Part shown: one piece after another, positions 1 to 7,061 of the stretch
Numbering within the stretch: position 1 is the stretch's first letter
Layout of the letters: each line of letters begins with the position of its first letter
Position numbers and translations under genes: made by a program
Notes under the pieces: generated by a model
Told to the model about the DNA's origin: nothing
Seen by the model: only the letters and a program-made list of their open reading frames with translations
Databases searched by the model: none
DNA from: Carboxydothermus islandicus
GTDB lineage: Bacteria > Bacillota > Z-2901 > Carboxydothermales > Carboxydothermaceae
Reading direction: 5' to 3'
Length of the DNA: 64,000 nt
Assembly: GCF_001950325.1 (NCBI RefSeq)
Contig: NZ_BDJL01000132.1
Span: forward strand, 124,001-188,000

Positions 1-2
1 TG

Positions 3-290
3 ATTCCAGTTCCCGATAGTGAAGTTAATATTATTGATATTGAGAGAATACCTGATGAAAAATATAAAAACCTGTTAAGAAAACAGGCTGATTTTATTGG
101 TTCCCATGAAAAGTTAATTATAAAAAAAGCCGAAAGATTATACAAAATTGTAAATAGTGGGAAACAAGCCAGGTTAAATATGCGCTGTTGCGACTATAAA
201 TTATTAGAAATAAAATGCCTCGAATATATAAGCTTAAAACAAAACGCTTTCCCGGAAATAGCAGCGGCAAAAGAGGAAAAAAATCCTTGA
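3..290 (+). CDS. ToxN/AbiQ-like type III toxin, C-terminal fragment (5' end outside window)
   Basis: An open frame enters from the left edge and stops at 288-290, giving about 95 residues. From memory it aligns with the C-terminal part of ToxN/AbiQ endoribonucleases: an (I)PVPDSEVNIIDI strand, then a K-x-LL-x-KQ helix, a KKAERLY helix and a final CCDYKLLEIKC segment (ToxN has CNFSLLEEK). ToxN family toxins are RNases held inactive by a repeated RNA antitoxin, ToxI, encoded just upstream, which would lie outside this window. The N-terminal catalytic part cannot be seen, so activity is unknown. The stop codon overlaps the -35 box of the next promoter. Confidence 0.62.
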   Translation: MPVPDSEVNIIDIERIPDEKYKNLLRKQADFIGSHEKLIIKKAERLYKIVNSGKQARLNMRCCDYKLLEIKCLEYISLKQNAFPEIAAAKEEKNP

Positions 291-316
291 CTTTTAGCGT
301 TTATTTCTGCTAAAAT
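287..316 (+). promoter_or_regulatory. Promoter of the aroF-pheA leader
   Basis: TTGACT at 287-292 and TAAAAT at 311-316 are separated by 18 bases, a good sigma-A-type match. Transcription would start near 323, just ahead of the T-box leader. The -35 box overlaps the stop codon of the toxin fragment. Confidence 0.65.
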
Positions 317-334
317 ACCTCTTAAGTAAAAGCT

Positions 335-670
335 ATGATAGGGAAAAGTAGGATTTTTGCAGGGCCGAAAGCGAGCCGGGGAGGGTGGAAGCCCGGTGGT
401 CCGGAAAATCTGAAGTTCTCCCTGGAGCTGGCCGCTGAACAACGAAGTAGGCGGACCCGGAGAGTTCCACCGTTAAAAGGAACGGGGTATCGGAGATTTC
501 CTGTACTCTTAGGGTGGTAAGTAAACCTTTGGTTCCCTAAGCCAAAGGTTTTTTTGTACCCAATAGGGAAATTTCCCGTACCTTGAGAGAGGGCAGCAAT
601 GCCAAGAAGGGTGGTACCGCGGAAGACGACCCGGTCTTTCGTCCCTTGGGGATGAAGGACCGGGTTAATT
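335..670 (+). promoter_or_regulatory. T-box leader (probably tRNA-Phe), with two T-box/terminator modules
   Basis: A long leader precedes aroF-pheA. Stem I elements are visible at about 360-435: a GGCC lower stem, a GAAAGCGAG stretch, the distal arm, and TGAAG-TTC, where TTC at 416-418 would be a Phe specifier codon. A first T-box-like sequence AGGGTGGTAA (511-520) is followed by a strong terminator. A second, canonical one AAGGGTGGTACCGCG (607-621) is followed by a long hairpin at 629-665. Both carry the TGGT bulge that would pair with an ACCA tRNA end. Uncharged tRNA-Phe binding would promote readthrough into aromatic biosynthesis genes. The specifier assignment is read by eye, not folded. 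Confidence 0.85.
523..555 (+). terminator. First intrinsic terminator of the T-box leader
   Basis: AAACCTTTGG (523-532) pairs with CCAAAGGTTT (542-551) across a 9-base loop and runs into a T tract. It follows directly on the first T-box motif, so it is probably a regulated terminator. Confidence 0.8.
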
Positions 671-672
671 TA
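629..672 (+). terminator. Second T-box terminator hairpin
   Basis: ACCCGGTC (629-636) pairs with GACCGGGT (658-665), and the inner part continues the stem with few mismatches. The following TTAATTTATT is only moderately T-rich, so it may be a weaker terminator than the first. Confidence 0.6.
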
Positions 673-682
673 TTATACGGAG

Positions 683-1483
683 GTGTTGGAATATGGGGTT
701 TTACCAAAACTCAAAGAGGACTGGTGGCAGGAGTTAACCAGCCAGAAAAGATTTATGATTTTTGCCGGGCCTTGTGCAGTGGAAAGTAGGGAACAGTTGG
801 AGAAGACGGCCCAAATTTTAAAAAATCATGGAATTATTGGCTTAAGGGGTGGTGCATATAAGCCCCGAACCCGGCCTGACAGCTTTCAGGGTCTGGGGGA
901 AGTTGGCTTAAAACTTTTAGCGGAAGTAAAACAAAAATACGGTTTAATAGTAGTTACTGAAGTCTTAGATGAAGAATCTTTGGAAAAAGCCTTACCGGTA
1001 GCTGACATTCTCCAGGTTGGAAGCCGCAACATGCAAAACTTTTCTCTTTTAAAGAAACTTGGCAGGGTCAATAAACCGGTTTTGTTAAAACGCGGACTTG
1101 CCGCTACCATTGAGGAATGGTTAGGGGCAATGGCTTATATCGAAGAAGGGGGCAACCACCGGATAATTTTATGTGAACGGGGGATAAGAACCTTTGAAAA
1201 CATGACCCGTAATACCCTTGACATCAGTGCGGTACCCCTTTTAAAAAGACTCTGCCCTTACCCGGTAGTAGTTGATCCAAGCCATGCGGCGGGACGGGTT
1301 GATTTAATTCCCGCTTTGGCCAGAGCGGCGGTTGCCGCCGGTGCCGATGGATTGTTAATCGAAGTTCACCCCGAGCCTCAAAAAGCTTTAAGTGATGGCA
1401 AACAGTCCCTGGACCTTCCTTCGTTTATTAAACTTTTGGAAGAGTTAAAACCCTGGCTTTTGGCAGCCGGCAAGACCTTTTAA
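683..1483 (+). CDS. aroF: 3-deoxy-7-phosphoheptulonate (DAHP) synthase, short AroF/KDO8P-like type
   Basis: Condenses phosphoenolpyruvate and erythrose-4-phosphate in the first step of the shikimate pathway. About 266 residues. Visible family motifs are FAGPCAVESREQ, LRGGAYKPRTRP, LQVGSRNMQNF, LLKRGL, LCERGIRTFE and VDPSHAAGR. These mark the short TIM-barrel form without a fused ACT-like or chorismate mutase domain. The start is uncertain: GTG at 683 overlaps the GGAGG at 679-683 and TTG at 686 is close to it. An out-of-frame ATG at 693 leads nowhere. It lies behind the T-box and 12 bases before pheA, so both are probably controlled by charged tRNA-Phe. Confidence 0.9.
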   Translation: MLEYGVLPKLKEDWWQELTSQKRFMIFAGPCAVESREQLEKTAQILKNHGIIGLRGGAYKPRTRPDSFQGLGEVGLKLLAEVKQKYGLIVVTEVLDEESLEKALPVADILQVGSRNMQNFSLLKKLGRVNKPVLLKRGLAATIEEWLGAMAYIEEGGNHRIILCERGIRTFENMTRNTLDISAVPLLKRLCPYPVVVDPSHAAGRVDLIPALARAAVAAGADGLLIEVHPEPQKALSDGKQSLDLPSFIKLLEELKPWLLAAGKTF

Positions 1484-1495
1484 GGGGGATGGCGG

Positions 1496-2032
1496 ATGCG
1501 CACAGGTTATTTAGGGCCTCCAGGGACTTTTTCGGAAAAAGCCTTAAATCTTTTAAAACATAAAGTTACCCAGAAAGTTTGGTATTCATCGTTTAAAGAT
1601 ATTGCCCGGGCATTAATTGATGGTGAGATAGAAGGGGCATTGTTTCCTTTAGAAAATAGTCTTTCCGGGAAAGTTTTGGAAGTAGATGCTATACTCAAAA
1701 CCTTAAAGGAAAAGCTTATCTTGATAGAGGAAGTATTTTTACCCATTACCCCCGGACTTTTTTCGTATTCGGCCCAATCGTTAGAGGAAATTAACGTAGT
1801 ATTGTCAAGACCGGAGCTCTGGCAGCAGTGCCGGGAATATTTTAAAGGCAGGGATAATCTAAGGTTTATCCCGGCTTTAAGCAGCAGCCAGGCAGCAGAG
1901 AAAGCAAAAAAAATTAAGGGGGCTGCCTTTATTGCTGACCTGGATTACCGGAACGAGGCAAAAGTTCTGGAGCTTTTTCTAAACGGTAACCGCCCATCCA
2001 TTACCCGCTTTGGTTTATTTAAAATATTGTAA
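1496..2032 (+). CDS. pheA: Prephenate dehydratase catalytic domain, without ACT domain
   Basis: Converts prephenate to phenylpyruvate in phenylalanine synthesis. The 178-residue protein starts with GYLGPPGTFSEKA, has PLENSLSGKV at 51-60 and the catalytic T-R-F triplet at 170-172, then ends six residues later. Typical bacterial PheA proteins run to about 280 residues because an ACT domain binds phenylalanine; that domain is missing here. The stop is followed by AT-rich intergenic DNA with no ACT-like continuation visible, so this looks like a natural short form. Feedback control may be replaced by the upstream T-box. ATG start 12 bases after aroF, with a GGGGGATGG sequence just before it. Confidence 0.9.
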   Translation: MRTGYLGPPGTFSEKALNLLKHKVTQKVWYSSFKDIARALIDGEIEGALFPLENSLSGKVLEVDAILKTLKEKLILIEEVFLPITPGLFSYSAQSLEEINVVLSRPELWQQCREYFKGRDNLRFIPALSSSQAAEKAKKIKGAAFIADLDYRNEAKVLELFLNGNRPSITRFGLFKIL

Positions 2033-2124
2033 CATAATTTCCGAAAAAGAAGGAATTTTTAGTTTAAGAGAGAAATAAAGTATAACATAATAAAAAAATA
2101 TACTATTCTAAATGGGGGGATTGG

Positions 2125-3210
2125 ATGGGTAAGATAACGGTTACCGTCATTAAAGCGGATGTAGGAGGGTTCGTTGGGCACTCCAGCGTGCATGAAGAGC
2201 TTCTGGCCACTGCCCGGGAACAACTGGCGAAAAGCCCTCTCCTGGTGGATTTTCATGTGACCCACGTTGGTGACGATATCAATTTAATTATGACCCACCG
2301 TCAGGGGGTGGACTCGGAGGAAATCCACAAGTTAGCATGGGATACTTTTGTAGCCTGCACGGAAGTGGCCAAAAAATTAAAGCTTTACGGAGCGGGACAG
2401 GATCTACTGGCGGATGCTTTTTCCGGTAACGTCAAAGGTCTGGGACCGGGAATTGCGGAAATGGAGTTTTTTGAGCGAATTAGTGAACCGATTATCGTTT
2501 TTGCCGCAGACAAAACGGAACCCGGGGCCTGGAACCTGCCGCTGTATAAAATGTTTGCCGACCCCTTTAACACCATTGGACTTATCATTGATCCCAAAAT
2601 GCACGAAGGCTTTAAATTTGAAGTTTTAGACCTCCTGGAAAATAAAAAGATTATCTTCAATACTCCGGAAGATTTATATGACCTTCTCGTATTTATCGGT
2701 GCTCCCGGCCGCTATTGTGTCAAGAGCGTTTATACCAAAGCCGGGGAGATAGCCGCTACCTCCAGTACCCAGCGCTTAAACCTCATGGCCGGCCGGTACA
2801 TCGGTAAGGATGACCCGGTGTTGATCGTCCGCTGCCAGAGCGGTTTACCGGCGGTGGGCGAAGCTTTGGAGCCCTTTGCCCGGCCGCACCTGGTTTCCGG
2901 CTGGATGCGCGGTTCCCACTCCGGACCGTTAATGCCGGTGTCGGTGGCCGACGCTACCCCGTCCCGTTTTGACGGGCCGCCACGGGTAATTGCCCTTGGC
3001 TTCCAGCTGGCCGATGGAAAACTTATTGGTCCCCAGGATTTCTTTGCCGATAAAGCTTATGATAAAGCCCGGGAGATTGCCTTAACCATTGCCGATTACA
3101 TGCGTAGCCTCGGTCCCTTTGAACCCCACCGGCTCCATTTAGAGGAAATGGAGTATACCACGTTGCCGCTGGTCTTGGAAAAGCTAAAAGATCGCTTTGT
3201 AAAAGCATAA
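2125..3210 (+). CDS. fbp: Fructose-1,6-bisphosphate aldolase/phosphatase (class V FBPase)
   Basis: Bifunctional gluconeogenic enzyme of archaea and deep-branching or thermophilic autotrophic bacteria. It makes fructose-6-phosphate from triose phosphates in one protein. The 361-residue sequence matches the family along its whole length. Residues expected for metal binding are present (D12, H19, D50-D51, Q92, D129-K130). RYIGKDDP supplies Y225 and K228, with the same spacing as the Tyr/Lys pair that carries the Schiff-base aldolase activity in the characterised archaeal enzyme. It is a single gene with an SD-like GGGGGG before ATG 2125 and a strong terminator after it. Assignment of both activities rests on family knowledge. 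Confidence 0.93.
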   Translation: MGKITVTVIKADVGGFVGHSSVHEELLATAREQLAKSPLLVDFHVTHVGDDINLIMTHRQGVDSEEIHKLAWDTFVACTEVAKKLKLYGAGQDLLADAFSGNVKGLGPGIAEMEFFERISEPIIVFAADKTEPGAWNLPLYKMFADPFNTIGLIIDPKMHEGFKFEVLDLLENKKIIFNTPEDLYDLLVFIGAPGRYCVKSVYTKAGEIAATSSTQRLNLMAGRYIGKDDPVLIVRCQSGLPAVGEALEPFARPHLVSGWMRGSHSGPLMPVSVADATPSRFDGPPRVIALGFQLADGKLIGPQDFFADKAYDKAREIALTIADYMRSLGPFEPHRLHLEEMEYTTLPLVLEKLKDRFVKA

Positions 3211-3220
3211 AAAATGCATA

Positions 3221-3266
3221 AAACCCTTTCCTTGTTGGGAAACTACCCAAAGGAAAGGGTTTAATT
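3221..3266 (+). terminator. Terminator after FBP aldolase/phosphatase
   Basis: AAACCCTTTCCTT (3221-3233) pairs perfectly with AAGGAAAGGGTTT (3250-3262), followed by AATTTT. A repeat unit (AGGGACGGTTCT, 3269-3280) follows immediately. Confidence 0.8.
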
Positions 3267-3268
3267 TT

Positions 3269-3280
3269 AGGGACGGTTCT
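3269..3280 (+). repeat. AGGGACGGTTCT repeat unit, single copy
   Basis: The same 12-mer occurs at 42792-42803 and inverted at 42831-42842, and a 10-base version occurs at 6828-6837. All copies are intergenic. It may be a remnant of a dispersed palindromic element. Confidence 0.55.
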
Positions 3281-3331
3281 GTGAGTGACCATTTTTGCAG
3301 AAGGCACATTGGGAAAAAGGAGGAAAAAATT

Positions 3332-3664
3332 ATGGATTTTCACAACCGCGACAATGCCATTGAAGAAAAAATGGGCAGCGCCACCCACTGGTATTTAACT
3401 ACCCGCTCCCCCTATCTGGAAGAAGCCTGGGAAATTGCTGCCGATGGCTTTACCGCCAAAGGTGCTCCCTTTAGTTTTGACCTGGGCTTTAAAGATAAAT
3501 GCGAGGAAGTAGGGGTACCCTGGGAAGCATTTATCGACCAACTAAAAGCCGGCAAAAGCGATATGGAAATCGCAGAGGAACTTGGCATCACCGAAAAGCT
3601 TTCTAAAAATCTTCGCTACCAGTTTGAAAAATACGGTATCACCGGTGTTACCGGTCAGGATTAA
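3332..3664 (+). CDS. Small protein with C-terminal helix-turn-helix-like segment
   Basis: 110 residues from ATG 3332, chosen for the AGGAGG eight bases upstream; the frame is open further 5' but has no better start. The N-terminal two thirds is acidic and aromatic (THWYLTTRSPYLEEAW) and not recognised. Residues about 64-95 (GKSDMEIAEELGITEKLSKNLRYQFEKYGI) look like a DNA-binding helix-turn-helix. No partner gene is co-directional; it converges with the glycosyltransferase and overlaps its 3' end by 17 bases. A regulatory role is inference only. Confidence 0.75.
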   Translation: MDFHNRDNAIEEKMGSATHWYLTTRSPYLEEAWEIAADGFTAKGAPFSFDLGFKDKCEEVGVPWEAFIDQLKAGKSDMEIAEELGITEKLSKNLRYQFEKYGITGVTGQD

Positions 3665-4790
3665 CTAAAAGGCTCTGGTACAAATCGTACATTAACCGGG
3701 CGGTGTATTCTTTGCTAAAATTTTGGGCGTTTTTACGAGCGTTTTGGGAAAATAGCTTTCGTAAAGCTTCATCCCGGAGTAAAAGGATTACTTTTTCAGC
3801 ATATTCCCGGGGATTTAGACCGGTAAGAAAGCCGTCTACTCCATCAAATACCATTGATTTAGAGCCAAAAGCCCTTACCCCTACAGCCGGAAGCCCGGCG
3901 GCTTTGGCTTCCGCAAAAACCAGTCCCTGGGTTTCGGTAACCGAAGGAAAAAGAAAAAGGTCGGCTCCAGCGTAATAAATGGGGACTTTTTCCGGAGGTA
4001 ACGGACCGATGAATTTAACGGAATTGCCCAGGCCGAGTTCCTCGGCTTTTTTTTGGTAATGGGGTAATTCCGGCCCTCCGCCAACTATCACTAAAACCAC
4101 ATCCTTTAGCTTTGAAGCCACAATCTGAAAACTTTCCAGGAGAAAATCAACGTTTTTTTCCGGTGCCACCCTTCCCACAAATAAGCACACTTTTTTCCCC
4201 TTTAAACCCAGGGTTGTTTTTAACCAGGAACTGTCAGCTTGGCTGAACGGTTCTAAATCAATCCCGGTGGGAATTACCGCACTCCGGGTCTTTAGGCCTT
4301 TCTGGCAAAGATAATCCCGAATGGTTTCGGTGGGACAGATTACCGCACTGCACTTATTGGCAAACTGCAAAGTGTACCAGGAAGTAACTGCTCTGGCGGT
4401 TGTCCGGGCAAAGGGAAAGTAGTGGACATATTCTTCGTACAACGTATGGTAGGTAAAAACCACCGGAATATTTAATTTTCGTCCGGTCTTTTGGCCCAGA
4501 CGTCCTAAAAGAAAAGGACTGTGCACGTGGATTAAATCAACTTTTTCCTCCCTCAAAGTTTTCGAAACCTTAAACGAAAAGGGAAGGGCTAAATGAAACT
4601 CTTTATTGGTGGGCGCCGGTACTGAGAAAAAACGGTAAAAGCCCTTTTCTTTTTTTATATTGCCGTAAGCGGGGATGAAAAAGATAAATTCCACTCCACG
4701 TTTGGACAGTTCCTCGCGAAATAAATCAATAGAACGTACTACACCGCTTACATAGGGATGGTAACTATCGGAAAAGACGGCTACTTTCAA
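3648..4790 (-). CDS. GT4 family glycosyltransferase
   Basis: About 380 residues with the GT-B fold signatures of family GT4. The N-terminus is MKVAVFSDSYHPYVSGVVRS, the middle has VFTYHTLYEEYVHYFP, and the donor domain has FVGRVAPEKNVDFLLE and ETQGLVFAEAKAAGLP (E-x7-E-type motif). This subgroup resembles enzymes that glycosylate diacylglycerol or phosphatidylinositol; the acceptor cannot be told from sequence. The TTG at 4790 is preferred because GGGAGG lies about eight bases upstream; a TTG at 4796 is the alternative. The start region overlaps comB, so translation is probably coupled. Not part of the polysaccharide cluster further right. Confidence 0.85.
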   Translation of the reverse strand: MKVAVFSDSYHPYVSGVVRSIDLFREELSKRGVEFIFFIPAYGNIKKEKGFYRFFSVPAPTNKEFHLALPFSFKVSKTLREEKVDLIHVHSPFLLGRLGQKTGRKLNIPVVFTYHTLYEEYVHYFPFARTTARAVTSWYTLQFANKCSAVICPTETIRDYLCQKGLKTRSAVIPTGIDLEPFSQADSSWLKTTLGLKGKKVCLFVGRVAPEKNVDFLLESFQIVASKLKDVVLVIVGGGPELPHYQKKAEELGLGNSVKFIGPLPPEKVPIYYAGADLFLFPSVTETQGLVFAEAKAAGLPAVGVRAFGSKSMVFDGVDGFLTGLNPREYAEKVILLLRDEALRKLFSQNARKNAQNFSKEYTARLMYDLYQSLLVNPDR

Positions 4791-5481
4791 TAACAAGCCT
4801 CCCTTCCTGGAGTCGGCCTACCGGCACCACATCTAAAAGATTTAGTTTGGCACAGTACTCCACATCCCGGGCAAAACCGAGGTTAATGAGCCTTTGGCCG
4901 TGAAAGGAACGGGTTAAAATTTCCTCCGGCGGGTTAATGCGGGCAAGCTCAAAGCTAACGTAAGCCTGATCGGAAAGCTCAACCTTTTTTTCCTCCGCTA
5001 AAAGTGATATGATATAACCGGCTCCAGCAAAGTCTTCCAGAGAAAATTGGCTGTCGGTGCCGGAAGGCATAAAGACCACGTCAAGATTAAGTTTTAAAAG
5101 ATAATCGGCAACCGCTTTAGCATTAACGATACTTCCGGCAATAAGGGTTTTGGCGGATACGGCTTTTTTAAGGGTTTTGGTGCCATTAGTTGAAGATAAG
5201 ATTATGGTTCTTCCTTTTAACCCTTGATATTCCAAAGGGGAATTTCCAAGGTCAAAGCCGGGAACTTTAATTCCGCCCCTCTCTCCCCCAAGGAGTGCTC
5301 CGGAAATTTTCTTTTTAAGTGAAAATGCATCCTTAATCGAAGAAACGGGATAGATTTTTTCGGCACCGGCTGCCAGGGCGGTGGCGATAGTGGTGGTAGC
5401 CCGCAGCACATCCAGGACCACCACGGCTTTATCTTCAGCATTTTTAAGCTTTTCGGGATAAAATAAAATATCAATCTTCAT
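4765..5481 (-). CDS. comB: ComB family 2-phosphosulfolactate phosphatase-like protein
   Basis: 238 residues with the ComB family pattern: DVLRATTTIATALAAGA, LLGGERGG, GFDLGNSPLEY, STNGTKTL, PSGTDSQFSLEDFAGAGYI. In methanogens ComB dephosphorylates phosphosulfolactate in coenzyme M synthesis. The other com genes are not in this window, and many bacteria without coenzyme M carry ComB homologues, so the substrate here is open. It precedes and overlaps the GT4 gene on the same strand. Divergent from the GT28 gene, with about 86 bases between them that should hold both promoters. Confidence 0.88.
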   Translation of the reverse strand: MKIDILFYPEKLKNAEDKAVVVLDVLRATTTIATALAAGAEKIYPVSSIKDAFSLKKKISGALLGGERGGIKVPGFDLGNSPLEYQGLKGRTIILSSTNGTKTLKKAVSAKTLIAGSIVNAKAVADYLLKLNLDVVFMPSGTDSQFSLEDFAGAGYIISLLAEEKKVELSDQAYVSFELARINPPEEILTRSFHGQRLINLGFARDVEYCAKLNLLDVVPVGRLQEGRLVIESSRLFR

Positions 5482-5567
5482 TTAACCTTATGCTCCTTTT
5501 CATTTGCTTATTATATTTTTAGTTTTTTTTACAACACTTATTATACAACATAATGCAGGAGGTTTTT

Positions 5568-6671
5568 ATGAAAATTTTGCTTTTGGCCGAGCGTTTTGGC
5601 CATGGCCACTTAAAAGCTGCCTACAATTTACAAAAAGCTTTTGGGGAGGTAGCCCCAAACCTTGAGGTTAAGGTACTAACGACATTAAATTTAATTGGCC
5701 CCAAAATTGAAAAGATAGCTTCGGATCTTTACTTAAAAATTTTAACCCATACCCCGGAAATTTGGGGCTATATTTATGAAAAAGGGCATGATAAAGAAAA
5801 GGACCGGCTAAGGTGGTTGGTAGCTCTTTTATACAAAAAGAAACTTAAGGAAGTAATCCGGGAGTTTAAACCCGCGGGGATAATCGTTACCCATGCTTTC
5901 CCGGCGGTGGCTTTGGATTACCTGGGTTACCGGAATTATGCTACAGTTATTACCGATTATGATTACCATGCCTTCTGGTTAACGAAAAATTCCCGTTTTT
6001 ACTATGTGGCGGCGGAGGAGATTAAAGAAAAGTTAGTGGAAAAAGGCTACTCCCGGGATAAAATACACGCCTTTGGACCACCGATTGATCCAATCTTTGC
6101 CGGGGAAATCGATGCTAATGCTGTCAGGGAGAAATATCAACTCCGGGAAGGGACTAAGATTATTTTAATGATGGGGGGAGGCCTGGGACTTGGGCCCCTG
6201 GCGGAGGCGGCAAAGGCCCTTACTGATACTAAGAAAGAGTGGGTGGTTATCGTATTATGCGGGCATAATCAAAAACTGTACCGGGAGTTAAAGGTTTTGG
6301 GGAGGCGAAATTTAATTCCGGTACCTTTTACTGCAAAAGTGCCGGAATATTTAGAAGCGGCGGATTTAGTCATCACCAAACCGGGCGGGCTTTCCACCGC
6401 TGAGGCTTTAGCTTTAGGAAAACCGCTTATTATCATTAATCCCTTACCGGGGCAGGAACAACGAAATGCCGAGTTTTTACAAAAAAAAGGTGCTGCCCTG
6501 TACCTGACTGATGTTTTGGAACTAAAAATGGTTTTATCCGAGTCTTTTTTTAGCAAAGACATTTTACCACTGGCCCAAAAGGCGGCAGAGCTCGGAAAAA
6601 AGGATGCTTCAATTAATATATCCAGGCATTTTTTCCAAAATATCGGGCATAATATATCCGGAGGTGATTAA
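5568..6671 (+). CDS. GT28/MGDG-synthase-like glycosyltransferase
   Basis: 367 residues. The N-terminus AERFGHGHLKAAYNLQKAF is the glycolipid-synthase type of GT28 (MGDG synthase, UgtP-like), which transfers a sugar from UDP-sugar to diacylglycerol or a similar lipid at the inner membrane face. The donor-binding half has MMGGGLGLGPL and KPGGLSTAEALALGKP followed by NPLPGQEQRNAEFL, all typical. ATG 5568 follows GCAGGAGG with good spacing; an in-frame upstream start at 5553 lacks an SD. The DUF1540 gene follows two bases later, so the two are probably co-transcribed. Lipid acceptor is inferred. Confidence 0.87.
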   Translation: MKILLLAERFGHGHLKAAYNLQKAFGEVAPNLEVKVLTTLNLIGPKIEKIASDLYLKILTHTPEIWGYIYEKGHDKEKDRLRWLVALLYKKKLKEVIREFKPAGIIVTHAFPAVALDYLGYRNYATVITDYDYHAFWLTKNSRFYYVAAEEIKEKLVEKGYSRDKIHAFGPPIDPIFAGEIDANAVREKYQLREGTKIILMMGGGLGLGPLAEAAKALTDTKKEWVVIVLCGHNQKLYRELKVLGRRNLIPVPFTAKVPEYLEAADLVITKPGGLSTAEALALGKPLIIINPLPGQEQRNAEFLQKKGAALYLTDVLELKMVLSESFFSKDILPLAQKAAELGKKDASINISRHFFQNIGHNISGGD

Positions 6672-6672
6672 G

Positions 6673-6822
6673 ATGACGCAAGTTACCTGTCAGGTGGAAG
6701 AATGCCGTTTTTGGAGTAATAATGTTTGCACCGCTAACTCCATTGAGGTTCGTTCTTCCGGAACCCGCAAGGTAAACACCAGCGATGATACCGCCTGCGA
6801 AACCTTTATGAGCAAACAGTAA
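6673..6822 (+). CDS. DUF1540 small cysteine protein
   Basis: 49 residues from ATG 6673, after GGAGGTG. Four cysteines at 6, 11, 19 and 42 in the DUF1540 pattern (C-x4-C-x7-C-x22-C) suggest a small metal- or disulfide-stabilised fold. The family is common in spore-forming Firmicutes and has no settled function. It starts two bases after the GT28 stop, so it should be co-transcribed with it. Confidence 0.8.
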   Translation: MTQVTCQVEECRFWSNNVCTANSIEVRSSGTRKVNTSDDTACETFMSKQ

Positions 6823-6827
6823 CCTTT

Positions 6828-6963
6828 AGGGACGGTTACCTTAGGTGGTAGGTGGTTGGTGGTAAGTGGTTTGTAGAAAACTACTTTCATCCGACCACCT
6901 GCTAACTTTTTTTAATTCTTATCATCTACGACTGATCACTTACAGGCCTTTTTTGAACCGTCC
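6828..6963. repeat. Composite intergenic repeat: inverted GGGACGGTT ends around a GGTGGT/CCACC core
   Basis: AGGGACGGTT (6828-6837) and the near-inverse GAACCGTCC (6955-6963) bracket about 115 bases. Inside are a purine-rich run of AGGTGGT/TGGTGGT units (6842-6870) and CCGACCACCT (6892-6901), partly complementary to that run. The last unit reappears at 50617-50626. No coding potential. It fills most of the 239-base gap before the chemoreceptor gene and may be a decayed mobile or palindromic element. Confidence 0.55.
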
Positions 6964-7061
6964 TACTTATTATTTTCTACTGTTTTTTTACTCTATTATT
7001 GTTGAAATAATCGCAAAAATATGCGAATATTATAGAAAAAACCAAAAATAGGGGGCTTAAG

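Noticed and set aside
194-520. ORFs on both strands over the leader (82 aa minus, 61 aa plus)
   Set aside because: They cover the T-box leader and toxin end, have no SD or family pattern, and the RNA explanation accounts for the sequence.
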